The translations under genes and the position numbers were made by a program. Under the pieces are notes generated by a model, which saw only the letters and a list, made by a program, of their open reading frames with translations, was not told where the DNA came from and made no database searches. A stretch of 64,000 nt of DNA from Neisseria bergeri (GTDB taxonomy: Bacteria; Pseudomonadota; Gammaproteobacteria; Burkholderiales; Neisseriaceae), in the NCBI GenBank assembly GCA_003044455.1, contig POWY01000007.1, positions 39,708 through 103,707 on the forward strand, written 5' to 3'. Below are positions 25,468-35,713 of this stretch, piece by piece; position 1 is the first letter of the stretch; each line of letters opens with the position of its first letter.

Positions 25468-26238
25468 TTACCGTTCCGCGCCGCAAATCGGGCATTCGGG
25501 GTTGCGCGGCAGGTCGAAATATTGCCAGCCCCCTTCCAAGGCACGGTAAACCGCCAGCCTGCCGTGCGACGGTTCGCCCGCATCCAGCAGGATTTTCAGA
25601 GCCTCTGCCGCCTGTGTGCAGCCGATGATGCCGACCAGCGGCGAGAACACGCCGAAGAGGGAACAGATGCCGTCTGAAGCCGATCCGCCGTCAAACAGGC
25701 AGGCGTAACACGGCGAGTCGGGCAAGTCGGGCCGGTACACGGCAAGTTGTCCTTCAAAACGTACCGCCGCCCCTGAAACCAGCGGTGTTTTCGTGTGCAC
25801 GCAGGCACGGTTGACGGCTTGCCGCGTGGCGTAGTTGTCGCAGCAGTCTAAAACGATGTTGGCGGCACGAACCAAACCGGTCAGGCGGCAGCCGTCGAGT
25901 TTTTCGTTGACGGCGCGGACGTTGACGGTATGGTTGATGCGTTTCAGGCGGTCTGCCAAGGCTTCGGCTTTGGGCTTGCCGACATCGCCCTCGTCAAATG
26001 CGACTTGGCGTTGCAGGTTGTGCAGTTCGACCGTGTCGGAATCGGCTATGGTCAGCGTGCCGACACCCGAAGCGGCAAGGTAGGGCAGGGCGGCGGCACC
26101 CAAACCGCCGCAGCCGACGACCAAAATATGCGCGGCGGAAAGTTTCTGCTGCCCTTCGATGCCGATTTCGTCCAAAAGGATGTGGCGGCTGTACCGCAGC
26201 AGGAGTTCGTCGTCGTTGTCGTGTTCGGTCGCGGTCAT
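25468..26238 (-). CDS. MoeB/ThiF-family sulfur-carrier adenylyltransferase
   Basis: E1-like enzyme that adenylates the C-terminal Gly of a sulfur carrier (MoaD or ThiS). The 256-residue chain starts RYSRHILLDEIGIEGQQKL, has the ATP-binding GCGGLGAAALPYLAASGVG near residue 40, the Arg finger region LQRQVAFDEGDVGKPKA, DCCDNYATR, and two zinc CxxC pairs (CYACLF and CPICG). The ATG at 26238 is supported by where similarity begins; the frame stays open upstream only as an antisense shadow of ppc. In this window it is the only candidate partner for ThiS. Confidence 0.88.
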   Translation of the reverse strand: MTATEHDNDDELLLRYSRHILLDEIGIEGQQKLSAAHILVVGCGGLGAAALPYLAASGVGTLTIADSDTVELHNLQRQVAFDEGDVGKPKAEALADRLKRINHTVNVRAVNEKLDGCRLTGLVRAANIVLDCCDNYATRQAVNRACVHTKTPLVSGAAVRFEGQLAVYRPDLPDSPCYACLFDGGSASDGICSLFGVFSPLVGIIGCTQAAEALKILLDAGEPSHGRLAVYRALEGGWQYFDLPRNPECPICGAER

Positions 26239-26331
26239 GATGATGTTCGGAGAAAACAGTTGAGGGCGATTGTAACGCTGCCGTCGGGCGGCGTTCAACT
26301 TCAGACGGCATTTCGGGAAACGGGCGGTTAA

Positions 26332-29106
<2,775 letters not shown>

Positions 29107-29121
29107 CGGTGCCGCATCGGG

Positions 29122-29158
29122 GCAAAATGCCGTCTGAACACCTTTCAGACGGCATTTC
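29122..29158 (+). terminator. Terminator of ppc (inverted DUS)
   Basis: AAAATGCCGTCTGAA (GCC at 29129) faces TTCAGACGGCATTT (TTC at 29144). Confidence 0.85.
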
Positions 29159-29228
29159 CCTGACCGCACTTGCAGAGAAACAGCGATTGTTTTAAAGTGA
29201 ACGGCAGTGATATGTTGAAAGACGACCA

Positions 29229-30218
29229 ATGAAAATTACCGTTATCGGCGCAGGTTCGTGGGGTACGGCGCTCGCCCTGCATTTTTCCCAACACGGCAAC
29301 CGCGTATCCCTGTGGACGCGCAACGCAGACCAAGTCCGCCAAATGCAGGAAGAACGTGAAAACAAGCACGGGCTGCCCGGCTTTCCCTTTCCCGAAACGC
29401 TGGAAGTGTGTGCGGATTTGGCAGACGCGCTCAAAGACAGCGGACTTGTCCTTATCGTAACCTCCGTTGCCGGATTGAGAAGCAGCGCAGAGCTGCTCAA
29501 ACAGTACGGCGCAGGACACCTCCCCGTCCTCGCCGCCTGCAAAGGCTTCGAGCAGGATACAGGGCTGCTGACCTTTCAAGTATTGAAAGAAGTATTGCCC
29601 GACAATAAGAAAATCGGCGTACTCTCCGGCCCGAGTTTTGCACAGGAACTTGCCAAACAACTGCCCTGCGCCGTCGTCCTCGCCTCCGAAAACCAAGAGT
29701 GGATTGAAGAACTCGTACCGCAGCTCAACACGACCGTCATGAGGCTTTACGGCAGTACCGACGTTATCGGCGTGGCGGTTGGCGGCGCGGTAAAAAATGT
29801 TATGGCGATTGCCACCGGATTGTCCGACGGACTCGAATACGGACTCAACGCCCGTGCCGCACTGGTTACGCGCGGATTAGCCGAAATCACCCGCCTTGCC
29901 TCCGCAATGGGCGCACAGCCCAAAACCATGATGGGGCTGGCAGGCATCGGCGACCTCATCCTGACCTGCACCGGCGCACTTTCGCGCAACCGCCGCGTCG
30001 GCTTGGGTTTGGCAGAAGGCAAGGAACTGCATCAGGTGCTTGTCGAAATCGGGCACGTTTCTGAAGGCGTAAGCACGATAGAAGAAGTCTTCAATACCGC
30101 CTGCAAATACCAAATCGACATGCCGATTACCCAAACCCTGCTGCAACTCATCCGCAAAGAAATGACCCCTCAGCAGGTCGTCGAAAGGCTGATGGAACGC
30201 AGCGCGCGTTTTGAATAA
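29229..30218 (+). CDS. gpsA: Glycerol-3-phosphate dehydrogenase [NAD(P)+]
   Basis: Makes sn-glycerol 3-phosphate for phospholipids from DHAP. The N-terminal VIGAGSWGTALALHFSQHG binds NAD(P); GPSFAQEL near residue 137, the catalytic Lys in GGAVKNVMAIA near 190 and GLAGIGDLILTC near 238 follow. It has the standard length of 329 residues. Confidence 0.97.
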   Translation: MKITVIGAGSWGTALALHFSQHGNRVSLWTRNADQVRQMQEERENKHGLPGFPFPETLEVCADLADALKDSGLVLIVTSVAGLRSSAELLKQYGAGHLPVLAACKGFEQDTGLLTFQVLKEVLPDNKKIGVLSGPSFAQELAKQLPCAVVLASENQEWIEELVPQLNTTVMRLYGSTDVIGVAVGGAVKNVMAIATGLSDGLEYGLNARAALVTRGLAEITRLASAMGAQPKTMMGLAGIGDLILTCTGALSRNRRVGLGLAEGKELHQVLVEIGHVSEGVSTIEEVFNTACKYQIDMPITQTLLQLIRKEMTPQQVVERLMERSARFE

Positions 30219-30228
30219 ACAACATACA

Positions 30229-30257
30229 GATGCCGTCTGAAGCCTTCAGACGGCATA
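30229..30257 (+). terminator. Terminator of gpsA (inverted DUS)
   Basis: GCCGTCTGAA at 30232-30241 and TTCAGACGGC at 30245-30254 form a tight hairpin between gpsA and the coiled-coil gene. There is no T-run, so read-through into the zap genes is possible. Confidence 0.65.
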
Positions 30258-30272
30258 CGGACAGGTAAGGTT

Positions 30273-30602
30273 ATGAAACAAAATATCGAAAAACTCGAAA
30301 GCAGCGTTTATACGCTGGTACAAAAATTCGAAACCCTCGTCAGCGAAAACCGCCGCCTCAAAGAAACCGTCGCCGAACTCAAACGGGCGCACGAGCGGCA
30401 AAAACTCGAACACGAAACCGCCGTCGACGAACTCAGCGAAGCCCTGCTCGTCCAAGTCGGCAAACTCAAAGAAGACCTGCAAAACAAAATCGACAGCCTG
30501 ACAGAAGAAAATACACGATACCGCAGCCTGCTCGAACAGAGCAGGGAAAAAATCAGCGCACTGGCGGCGCGACTCCCCCAACGGCAGGAAACGCAGCAAT
30601 AA
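30273..30602 (+). CDS. ZapB-like / TIGR02449-type coiled-coil protein
   Basis: A 109-residue protein that is nearly all heptad repeat (IEKLESSVYTLVQKFETLVSENRRLKETVAELKR...). Genes of this kind precede zapA in many beta- and gammaproteobacteria. A role beside ZapA at the Z-ring is inferred from context and the ZapB-like N-terminus. It ends 10 bases before zapA and shares its transcript. Confidence 0.65.
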   Translation: MKQNIEKLESSVYTLVQKFETLVSENRRLKETVAELKRAHERQKLEHETAVDELSEALLVQVGKLKEDLQNKIDSLTEENTRYRSLLEQSREKISALAARLPQRQETQQ

Positions 30603-30612
30603 GGATTAAAGG

Positions 30613-30918
30613 ATGAACATCGAACAAGTCCACATCGAAGTCATGAACGCCCGGCTGACCGTCAACACTCCGGCAGAAGAAAAAGACACACTGTTGCAGG
30701 CAGTCGGAATGCTCAACGGCAAAGCCGAAGCCATCCGCGAAGGCGGACGCGTCGCGGACAGCGAAAAAATCGTCATTATGGCCGCGCTCAACGTCGTCCA
30801 CGACCTGTTGAAAACCTCCCTGAACGGCGGCGATTTGGCAATCGGCGATTTTGCGCGTAAAATAACCGATATGGACAACGCCTGCCAAAAAGCATTATCC
30901 CGCTTGGCGCAGGAGTAA
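30613..30918 (+). CDS. zapA: Cell division protein ZapA
   Basis: A 101-residue FtsZ-bundling protein. The N-terminal EQVHIEVMNARLTVNTPAEEKDTLLQAVGMLNGKAEAIRE matches the ZapA globular domain, and the C-terminal half is a predicted coiled coil. AAAGG lies 4-8 bases before the ATG. Directly downstream is 6S RNA, the conserved zapA-ssrS order. Confidence 0.88.
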   Translation: MNIEQVHIEVMNARLTVNTPAEEKDTLLQAVGMLNGKAEAIREGGRVADSEKIVIMAALNVVHDLLKTSLNGGDLAIGDFARKITDMDNACQKALSRLAQE

Positions 30919-30924
30919 CCCCTT

Positions 30925-31104
30925 TTTCCCTGCGGTGTCCGCGAAGGCATATATTCCTTTGAACCAATAAGTTCGCTTAAGGTTGCCGGGAGCAGTAGTG
31001 GGCGCGAGCGTCCTTTTGCGGACGCACCCGAAACTACCCGAGGCAGCCGCCTTGTCAGCAAGGTTCAAGCGGATTCGGCCGAAACGGCTCTCGCGGGGAT
31101 TCCC
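30925..31104 (+). ncRNA. ssrS: 6S RNA
   Basis: About 180 bases forming one long interrupted hairpin: the closing stem pairs CCCTGCG (30928-30934) with CGCGGGG (about 31092-31098). TGAACCAATAAG and CAAGGTTCAAGC near the central bubble and the location right after zapA are typical of 6S. It binds sigma-70 holoenzyme and lowers transcription in stationary phase. The exact ends are estimates. The 5-formyl-THF cyclo-ligase gene that follows it in E. coli is absent here. Confidence 0.88.
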
Positions 31105-31107
31105 ATT

Positions 31108-31136
31108 CAAAACCGCATCGCAACGATGCGGTTTTT
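31108..31136 (+). terminator. Terminator of 6S RNA
   Basis: An 11-bp stem AAACCGCATCG / CGATGCGGTTT with a 3-base loop and T5. Confidence 0.9.
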
Positions 31137-31218
31137 CACATTGGCCGCCGCCCCGCCTGAAAAAGCAGTATGCAGTCTGCCGAAATCCGGAAAATCCTTC
31201 CGTAACGCGGTAATGCGA

Positions 31219-31247
31219 TTGACAAAATCGAATCCTGTCTTTAAAAT
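31219..31247 (+). promoter_or_regulatory. Promoter of rplM-rpsI
   Basis: TTGACA (31219-31224) and TAAAAT (31242-31247) are separated by 17 bases, 34 bases before rplM. Confidence 0.8.
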
Positions 31248-31280
31248 TTACAACTTTCTATATCTATCTGGATTTCCACT

Positions 31281-31712
31281 ATGAAAACCTTTTCAGCGAA
31301 ACCCCACGAGGTGAAGCGCGAATGGTTCGTCATCGATGCCCAAGACAAAGTCTTGGGTCGCGTTGCGGCCGAAGTCGCCAGCCGTCTGCGTGGCAAACAC
31401 AAACCTGAATACACCCCCCACGTCGATACCGGCGATTACATCATCGTCATCAATGCAGACAAACTGCGTGTAACCGGTGCCAAATTCGAAGACAAAAAAT
31501 ACTTCCGCCACTCCGGTTTCCCGGGCGGTATCTACGAACGCACTTTCCGCGAAATGCAAGAGCAATTCCCGGGCCGCGCTTTGGAACAAGCCGTAAAAGG
31601 CATGTTGCCTAAAGGTCCCCTGGGTTACGCCATGATTAAAAAATTGAAAGTGTACGCTGGTGCAGAACATGCCCATGCCGCACAACAACCCAAAGTTTTG
31701 GAACTGAAATAA
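31281..31712 (+). CDS. rplM: 50S ribosomal protein L13
   Basis: A 143-residue early-assembly protein of the large subunit. [45 protein letters not shown] and [20 protein letters not shown] are family signatures. rpsI follows 9 bases later, the usual pair. Confidence 0.98.
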   Translation: MKTFSAKPHEVKREWFVIDAQDKVLGRVAAEVASRLRGKHKPEYTPHVDTGDYIIVINADKLRVTGAKFEDKKYFRHSGFPGGIYERTFREMQEQFPGRALEQAVKGMLPKGPLGYAMIKKLKVYAGAEHAHAAQQPKVLELK

Positions 31713-31721
31713 GGACGCGAC

Positions 31722-32114
31722 ATGAACGGTAAATACTATTACGGCACAGGCCGCCGCAAAAGTTCAGTGGCTCGTGTATTCCTGACTAAAGGTACAGGTC
31801 AAATCATCGTAAACGGCCGTCCCGTTGACGAATTCTTCGCACGCGAAACCAGCCGCATGGTTGTCCGCCAACCTTTGGTTCTGACTGAAAACGCCGAATC
31901 TTTCGACATCAAAGTAAATGTTGTCGGCGGCGGCGAAACCGGCCAGTCTGGCGCAATCCGCCACGGCATTACCCGTGCACTGATTGATTTTGATGCCGCG
32001 TTGAAACCTGCCTTGTCTCAAGCCGGTTTTGTTACCCGCGATGCCCGCGAAGTCGAGCGTAAAAAACCGGGTCTGCGCAAAGCACGCCGTGCAAAACAAT
32101 TCTCCAAACGTTAA
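31722..32114 (+). CDS. rpsI: 30S ribosomal protein S9
   Basis: A 130-residue protein with [16 protein letters not shown] at the start, [14 protein letters not shown] in the middle and the basic tail ending [17 protein letters not shown] that reaches the P-site tRNA. Cotranscribed with rplM. Confidence 0.98.
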   Translation: MNGKYYYGTGRRKSSVARVFLTKGTGQIIVNGRPVDEFFARETSRMVVRQPLVLTENAESFDIKVNVVGGGETGQSGAIRHGITRALIDFDAALKPALSQAGFVTRDAREVERKKPGLRKARRAKQFSKR

Positions 32115-32125
32115 TGTTGGAAATT

Positions 32126-32157
32126 CAAAAAACCCTGCTTATCGCAGGGTTTTTTAT
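32126..32157 (+). terminator. Terminator of rplM-rpsI
   Basis: AAAACCCTGC / GCAGGGTTTT around a 4-5 base loop, followed by a T run. Confidence 0.9.
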
Positions 32158-32495
32158 TTGTAGCAGACGGTTTCCCATTGGCAATCTAAAGATTACAGAT
32201 TGGGCAAAAATCAAAAACAGCACCAGTATCGACTACACGGACGAACTGACCGTCAGGGATGGCTGTTACTGGAGAGGACATCGTATTTCTATTTTATAAA
32301 ATAACTTTTAATTCATTTGGAGTTATTGAAAAAGTAGAACGGCTATTTTCAACTAGCCTATAAAAATGGCAATCTATTAGGGTTAGCATAGGTGTCACCG
32401 CCGCCGTTCAAGCCGATCAGTAAAGGAACAGTTTCCTAGTTTTTAGCTAACCTGTATTACATAATGGGGAGAATATCTTAAATAACCAAGCATCC
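32158..32495. other. AT-rich interval with no clear gene
   Basis: The only open frame (to 32299) begins inside the S9 terminator and is unlikely to be translated. Its tail (SIDYTDELTVRDGCYWRGHRISIL) has a protein-like look and could be a remnant of a lost gene. The rest shows nothing I can name. Confidence 0.4.
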
Positions 32496-32990
32496 TTAAT
32501 CATAATTTAGAGAAATTATTTTTTCAGAGTCTAACTCTTTTAATATGATTAACTTATTAAATTTATCTATTTCCCAGTCTGATATTATATCGGTAGATAC
32601 TGAATTCTCTCTTGTTAAGTTTTTATCTGTAATAATTGCACCCAACTCATGAATAATACAAATTTTTTGATTATCCAATAAATAAATATCAAAAACTATT
32701 CCATCTATATTTAGCATGTTAACTTTTAAATTTTGTATAGAAATACAAAAAACGACTGAATCAAATCCGATAAAAATATTTTTATCATCAAGTATTAATA
32801 CTTTTGGGGGAATACTTATGCAGGAAACAGCTAATCCAATACCTATATTGAATTCTTTGTGAAAAGAAAGAATAAAACATCGATAAATCTCTTTTCCTCC
32901 CTCTTGTAGAATAATATATTTTTGATAGGTGTTTATTAAATAGTCTTCTAACTCTCTTATGGAGTTATAAGGATATTTCGTTAATCTCAT
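32496..32990 (-). CDS. Hypothetical protein, possible orphan immunity protein
   Basis: A 164-residue AT-rich gene. The protein is mostly beta-strand-like with alternating hydrophobics, contains a DWEIDKFNKLIIL segment, has no signal peptide and resembles in style small immunity proteins of contact-dependent or Maf toxin loci. I recognise no defined family. Its ATG shares a base with the TAA of a short upstream frame (33057-32990 region) that may be the last codons of a decayed toxin gene. Base composition differs sharply from rpsI and metR around it. Function is inferred from context only. Confidence 0.6.
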   Translation of the reverse strand: MRLTKYPYNSIRELEDYLINTYQKYIILQEGGKEIYRCFILSFHKEFNIGIGLAVSCISIPPKVLILDDKNIFIGFDSVVFCISIQNLKVNMLNIDGIVFDIYLLDNQKICIIHELGAIITDKNLTRENSVSTDIISDWEIDKFNKLIILKELDSEKIISLNYD

Positions 32991-33057
32991 TATTTTGTTC
33001 CATGCCTAAAACATCCTGTTGGTCCATATATTTCACCCGTTATGAGTCTGTTCCCAT
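32991..33057 (-). pseudogene. Possible remnant of a toxin C-terminus
   Basis: The minus frame reads DGNRLITGEIYGPTGCFRHGTK and stops with a TAA that overlaps the ATG of the next gene (TAATG). A stop codon lies just upstream in the same frame, so any larger gene is broken. The GPTG..RHG.K tail with coupled stop/start is reminiscent of polymorphic toxin-immunity joins. This is a weak call. Confidence 0.3.
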
Positions 33058-33147
33058 CTCATATAGTTTCAAGTTTAACAACTCATTGAGGCCATGTTAA
33101 AAGAGTTTTTCTAATAACTATTCCGTTTTCTTAAATATAAAAAAATA

Positions 33148-33174
33148 GAAAAACCGCCCGGGTATGGTTTGAAC
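33148..33174 (-). terminator. Probable weak terminator of metR
   Basis: On the minus strand AAACC...GGTTTTT with a GC-rich loop (ACCCGGGC) lies just after the metR stop and is followed by T-rich sequence. Confidence 0.45.
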
Positions 33175-33182
33175 AAGGGAAA

Positions 33183-34112
33183 TCAGACCGGTTCCAACTC
33201 ACTTAATCCGGGCAAGTCCGCGAAGCCGCGTTCACGTATGATTTGGCAAAAGTTGTTCAGATAACTTTTATCTGTGTCTTCAGTGCGGATGGCGGCATAC
33301 AGTTTGCTTTGCAGTCCGTCGGCAGTAATTTGGCGGTGGACGACATAGCCTTTTTCAAGGTAGGGCATAACGGTCCAGTAGGGAAGGGCGGCGATTCCCC
33401 TTCGGCTGGCAACCAGTTGGATAATGGCGATGGTCAGTTCGCTGTGTCGGCGTGGCGGGTTGATGTTTTTCGGAATCAAGATTTTTTTGGGTAAATCCAG
33501 CATCTCGTCGGGAACGGGATAGGTAATCAGGGTTTCCCCGATAAAGTCTTCCGCCGTCCAAACGTTTTTGGCGGCAAGCGGATGGTCCGGGGCGCAAATG
33601 CCGACCATTTCGTAGGCAAACAGCGGTTGGAAGAAAATACCGTTTTGTTTTTCCGCTTCGGAAACAATGGCAAGGTCGGCGCGGTGTTGCAGCAGCAGCC
33701 CGATAGGGTCTGCTTGGAATCCCGATACGATATCCAATTCGATTTGGGGCCATATCGGGCGGAATTCGCCCATTGCGGGCATCAGCCAGTCGAAACAGGT
33801 ATGGCATTCGACGGCAATCCGTAGCTCTCCCGCCTCCCCTTCCGTGATTCGCGCCAAATCTCGTTCTGCAACAGCAACTTGAGGTATCAGCTCGTGGGCG
33901 AGGCGCAGCAGCCTTTCGCCCACCGGGGTAAAGCGCAAGGGCGTGGATTTGCGTTCGAACAGCGGCGTGCCGTAGTGGTTTTCGAGCATACGGATCTGGT
34001 GGGAAAGGGCGGATTGGGTAAGGAAAACCCGTTTGGCGGCAAGGGAGACGCTGCCGGTTTCTTCAAGTGCCAGCAGGGTTTTGAGGTGGCGCAATTCGAT
34101 AATGGAATCCAT
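33183..34112 (-). CDS. metR: LysR-family regulator MetR
   Basis: A 309-residue activator of methionine genes that senses homocysteine. The N-terminal winged helix-turn-helix reads LRHLKTLLALEETGSVSLAAKRVFLTQSALSHQIRMLE. The effector domain carries GELRIAVECHTCFDWLMPAMGEF, very close to E. coli MetR (LRIAIECHSCIQWLTPAL). It is divergent from the Nif3-like gene, and a DUS overlaps its 5' end (34119-34129). No met structural gene lies nearby. Confidence 0.88.
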   Translation of the reverse strand: MDSIIELRHLKTLLALEETGSVSLAAKRVFLTQSALSHQIRMLENHYGTPLFERKSTPLRFTPVGERLLRLAHELIPQVAVAERDLARITEGEAGELRIAVECHTCFDWLMPAMGEFRPIWPQIELDIVSGFQADPIGLLLQHRADLAIVSEAEKQNGIFFQPLFAYEMVGICAPDHPLAAKNVWTAEDFIGETLITYPVPDEMLDLPKKILIPKNINPPRRHSELTIAIIQLVASRRGIAALPYWTVMPYLEKGYVVHRQITADGLQSKLYAAIRTEDTDKSYLNNFCQIIRERGFADLPGLSELEPV

Positions 34113-34241
34113 GGGGCTTCAGACGGCATATTGAACCGGCTCATATTAAAATAATTCATATGCGGGTGCAAATCAGAAAAATGGGTGTTTCGGGCATTTG
34201 CGGTTAGAATGCCCGCTTGTTTGGAAATGACAGGAAAAAAT

Positions 34242-34991
34242 ATGGTTTTGCGCAGAGATTTTTTAGCCTGGTGCGACGAAACGTTGCAGACGGCATCGTT
34301 TAAAGATTACGCCCCCAACGGTTTGCAGATTGAAGGTAAAGAGTATATCGGCAAGATTGCCACATCGGTAACTGCAAGCAAAGCGGCGATTGATTTTGCC
34401 GCGGATCAGAAGGCAGATTTGCTTTTGGTGCATCACGGTATGTTCTGGAAAAGCGAGCTGCCGACCGTTACCGGTTGGAAAAAAGAACGGATTGCCGCAC
34501 TGTTGCGGCACGACATCAATATGGCAGGCTACCATCTGCCCCTGGATGCACATCCCACACTGGGCAACAATGCCCAACTCGCCGACAGATTGGGTTTTGC
34601 GATAGAAAAACGGTTCGGAGAACAAAACCTGCTCAACTCGGGCTGCCTGAAACAAGCCAAGACACTCGGCGCATTGGCGGCGCACATTGAAACTGTCCTG
34701 CAACGCAAGCCTGTCATCATCGGCAATCCCGAACGCGAAATCCGACGGGTCGCATGGTGTACCGGCGGTGCACAGGGCTTTTTTCAGACGGCAATAGATG
34801 AAGGTGTCGATCTGTATCTGACGGGGGAAATTTCCGAAGCCCAATACCACCTCGCCAATGAAACGGGTACGGCTTTCATTTCGGCAGGGCATCACGCGAC
34901 GGAACGCTACGGTGTGCGCGCGCTGGCAGAATCGGCGGCAGAGGCTTTCGGGTTGGAAGTGTGCCATTTTGACGAAAACAACCCGGCTTGA
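34242..34991 (+). CDS. Nif3-like dinuclear metal-centre protein (YbgI family)
   Basis: A 249-residue protein of the NIF3/YbgI family, annotated elsewhere as GTP cyclohydrolase 1 type 2 homologue; the true activity is unclear. Metal ligands are visible in LLLVHHGMFWK near residue 65, the DAHPTLG loop and the C-terminal SAGHHATERYGVRAL. The ATG at 34242 follows CAGGAAAA; longer starts back to 34185 lack a ribosome site. It precedes petABC. Confidence 0.88.
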   Translation: MVLRRDFLAWCDETLQTASFKDYAPNGLQIEGKEYIGKIATSVTASKAAIDFAADQKADLLLVHHGMFWKSELPTVTGWKKERIAALLRHDINMAGYHLPLDAHPTLGNNAQLADRLGFAIEKRFGEQNLLNSGCLKQAKTLGALAAHIETVLQRKPVIIGNPEREIRRVAWCTGGAQGFFQTAIDEGVDLYLTGEISEAQYHLANETGTAFISAGHHATERYGVRALAESAAEAFGLEVCHFDENNPA

Positions 34992-35036
34992 GTATTGAGA
35001 AATATCATAAAACTTTACCTTATTTTAAATAATGCT

Positions 35037-35064
35037 TTGAGTATCACTGCAAACTGGGTAAAAT
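35037..35064 (+). promoter_or_regulatory. Probable promoter of petABC
   Basis: TTGAGT (35037-35042) and TAAAAT (35059-35064) with 16 bases between, about 50 bases before petA. Confidence 0.55.
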
Positions 35065-35113
35065 TGCAATGTTTAATGGCTCGGTATTCCCAAAATATTA
35101 GGACGACTGAATA

Positions 35114-35695
35114 ATGGATAATCAAGAAATCAATAACGGCCGCCGCCGTTTCCTGACACTTGCGACCTGCGGCGCAGGCGGAGTGGCAGCATTGGGTGTG
35201 GCAACGCCGTTTGTGGCCAGTTTTTTCCCTTCGGAAAAAGCTAAGGCCGCCGGTGCTGCCGTCGAAGTGGATGTCAGCAAAATCGAAGCGGGTCAGCTGC
35301 TGACTGCTGAGTGGCAAGGCAAACCGATTTGGGTGGTCAACCGTACGGATCAACAGCTTAAAGACCTGAAAAGCCTAAACGGCGAAGTGGCCGATCCCAA
35401 TTCCGATGTGGAGCAACAGCCGGAATACGCTAAAAACGAGACACGTTCGATTAAGCCGAACATCCTCGTCGCCATCGGTATCTGCACCCATTTGGGCTGC
35501 TCGCCCACCTTCCGTCCCGACATTGCGCCCGCCGATTTGGGTTCGGCTTGGAAGGGCGGCTTTTTCTGCCCCTGCCACGGTTCGAAATTCGACTTGGCCG
35601 GCCGCGTATATAAAGGTGTTCCTGCCCCGACCAACCTGGTTGTCCCGCCATATAAATACTTGAGCGATACAACTATTTTGGTGGGCGAAGACTGA
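35114..35695 (+). CDS. petA: Ubiquinol-cytochrome c reductase Rieske iron-sulfur subunit
   Basis: A 193-residue 2Fe-2S subunit of the bc1 complex. The N-terminus NNGRRRFLTLATCGAGGVAALGVA looks like a Tat-type signal anchor with twin Arg. The cluster ligands are Cys124 and His126 in CTHLGC and Cys152 and His155 in CPCH; Cys129 and Cys154 can form the stabilising disulfide. It heads the petABC operon. Confidence 0.97.
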   Translation: MDNQEINNGRRRFLTLATCGAGGVAALGVATPFVASFFPSEKAKAAGAAVEVDVSKIEAGQLLTAEWQGKPIWVVNRTDQQLKDLKSLNGEVADPNSDVEQQPEYAKNETRSIKPNILVAIGICTHLGCSPTFRPDIAPADLGSAWKGGFFCPCHGSKFDLAGRVYKGVPAPTNLVVPPYKYLSDTTILVGED

Positions 35696-35713
35696 GAATA
35701 AGGAACGATAATT

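Noticed and set aside
32114..32299. A 61-codon frame after rpsI
   Set aside because: Its first part is the S9 terminator; only the tail looks protein-like, so it is mentioned as a possible remnant and not as a gene.
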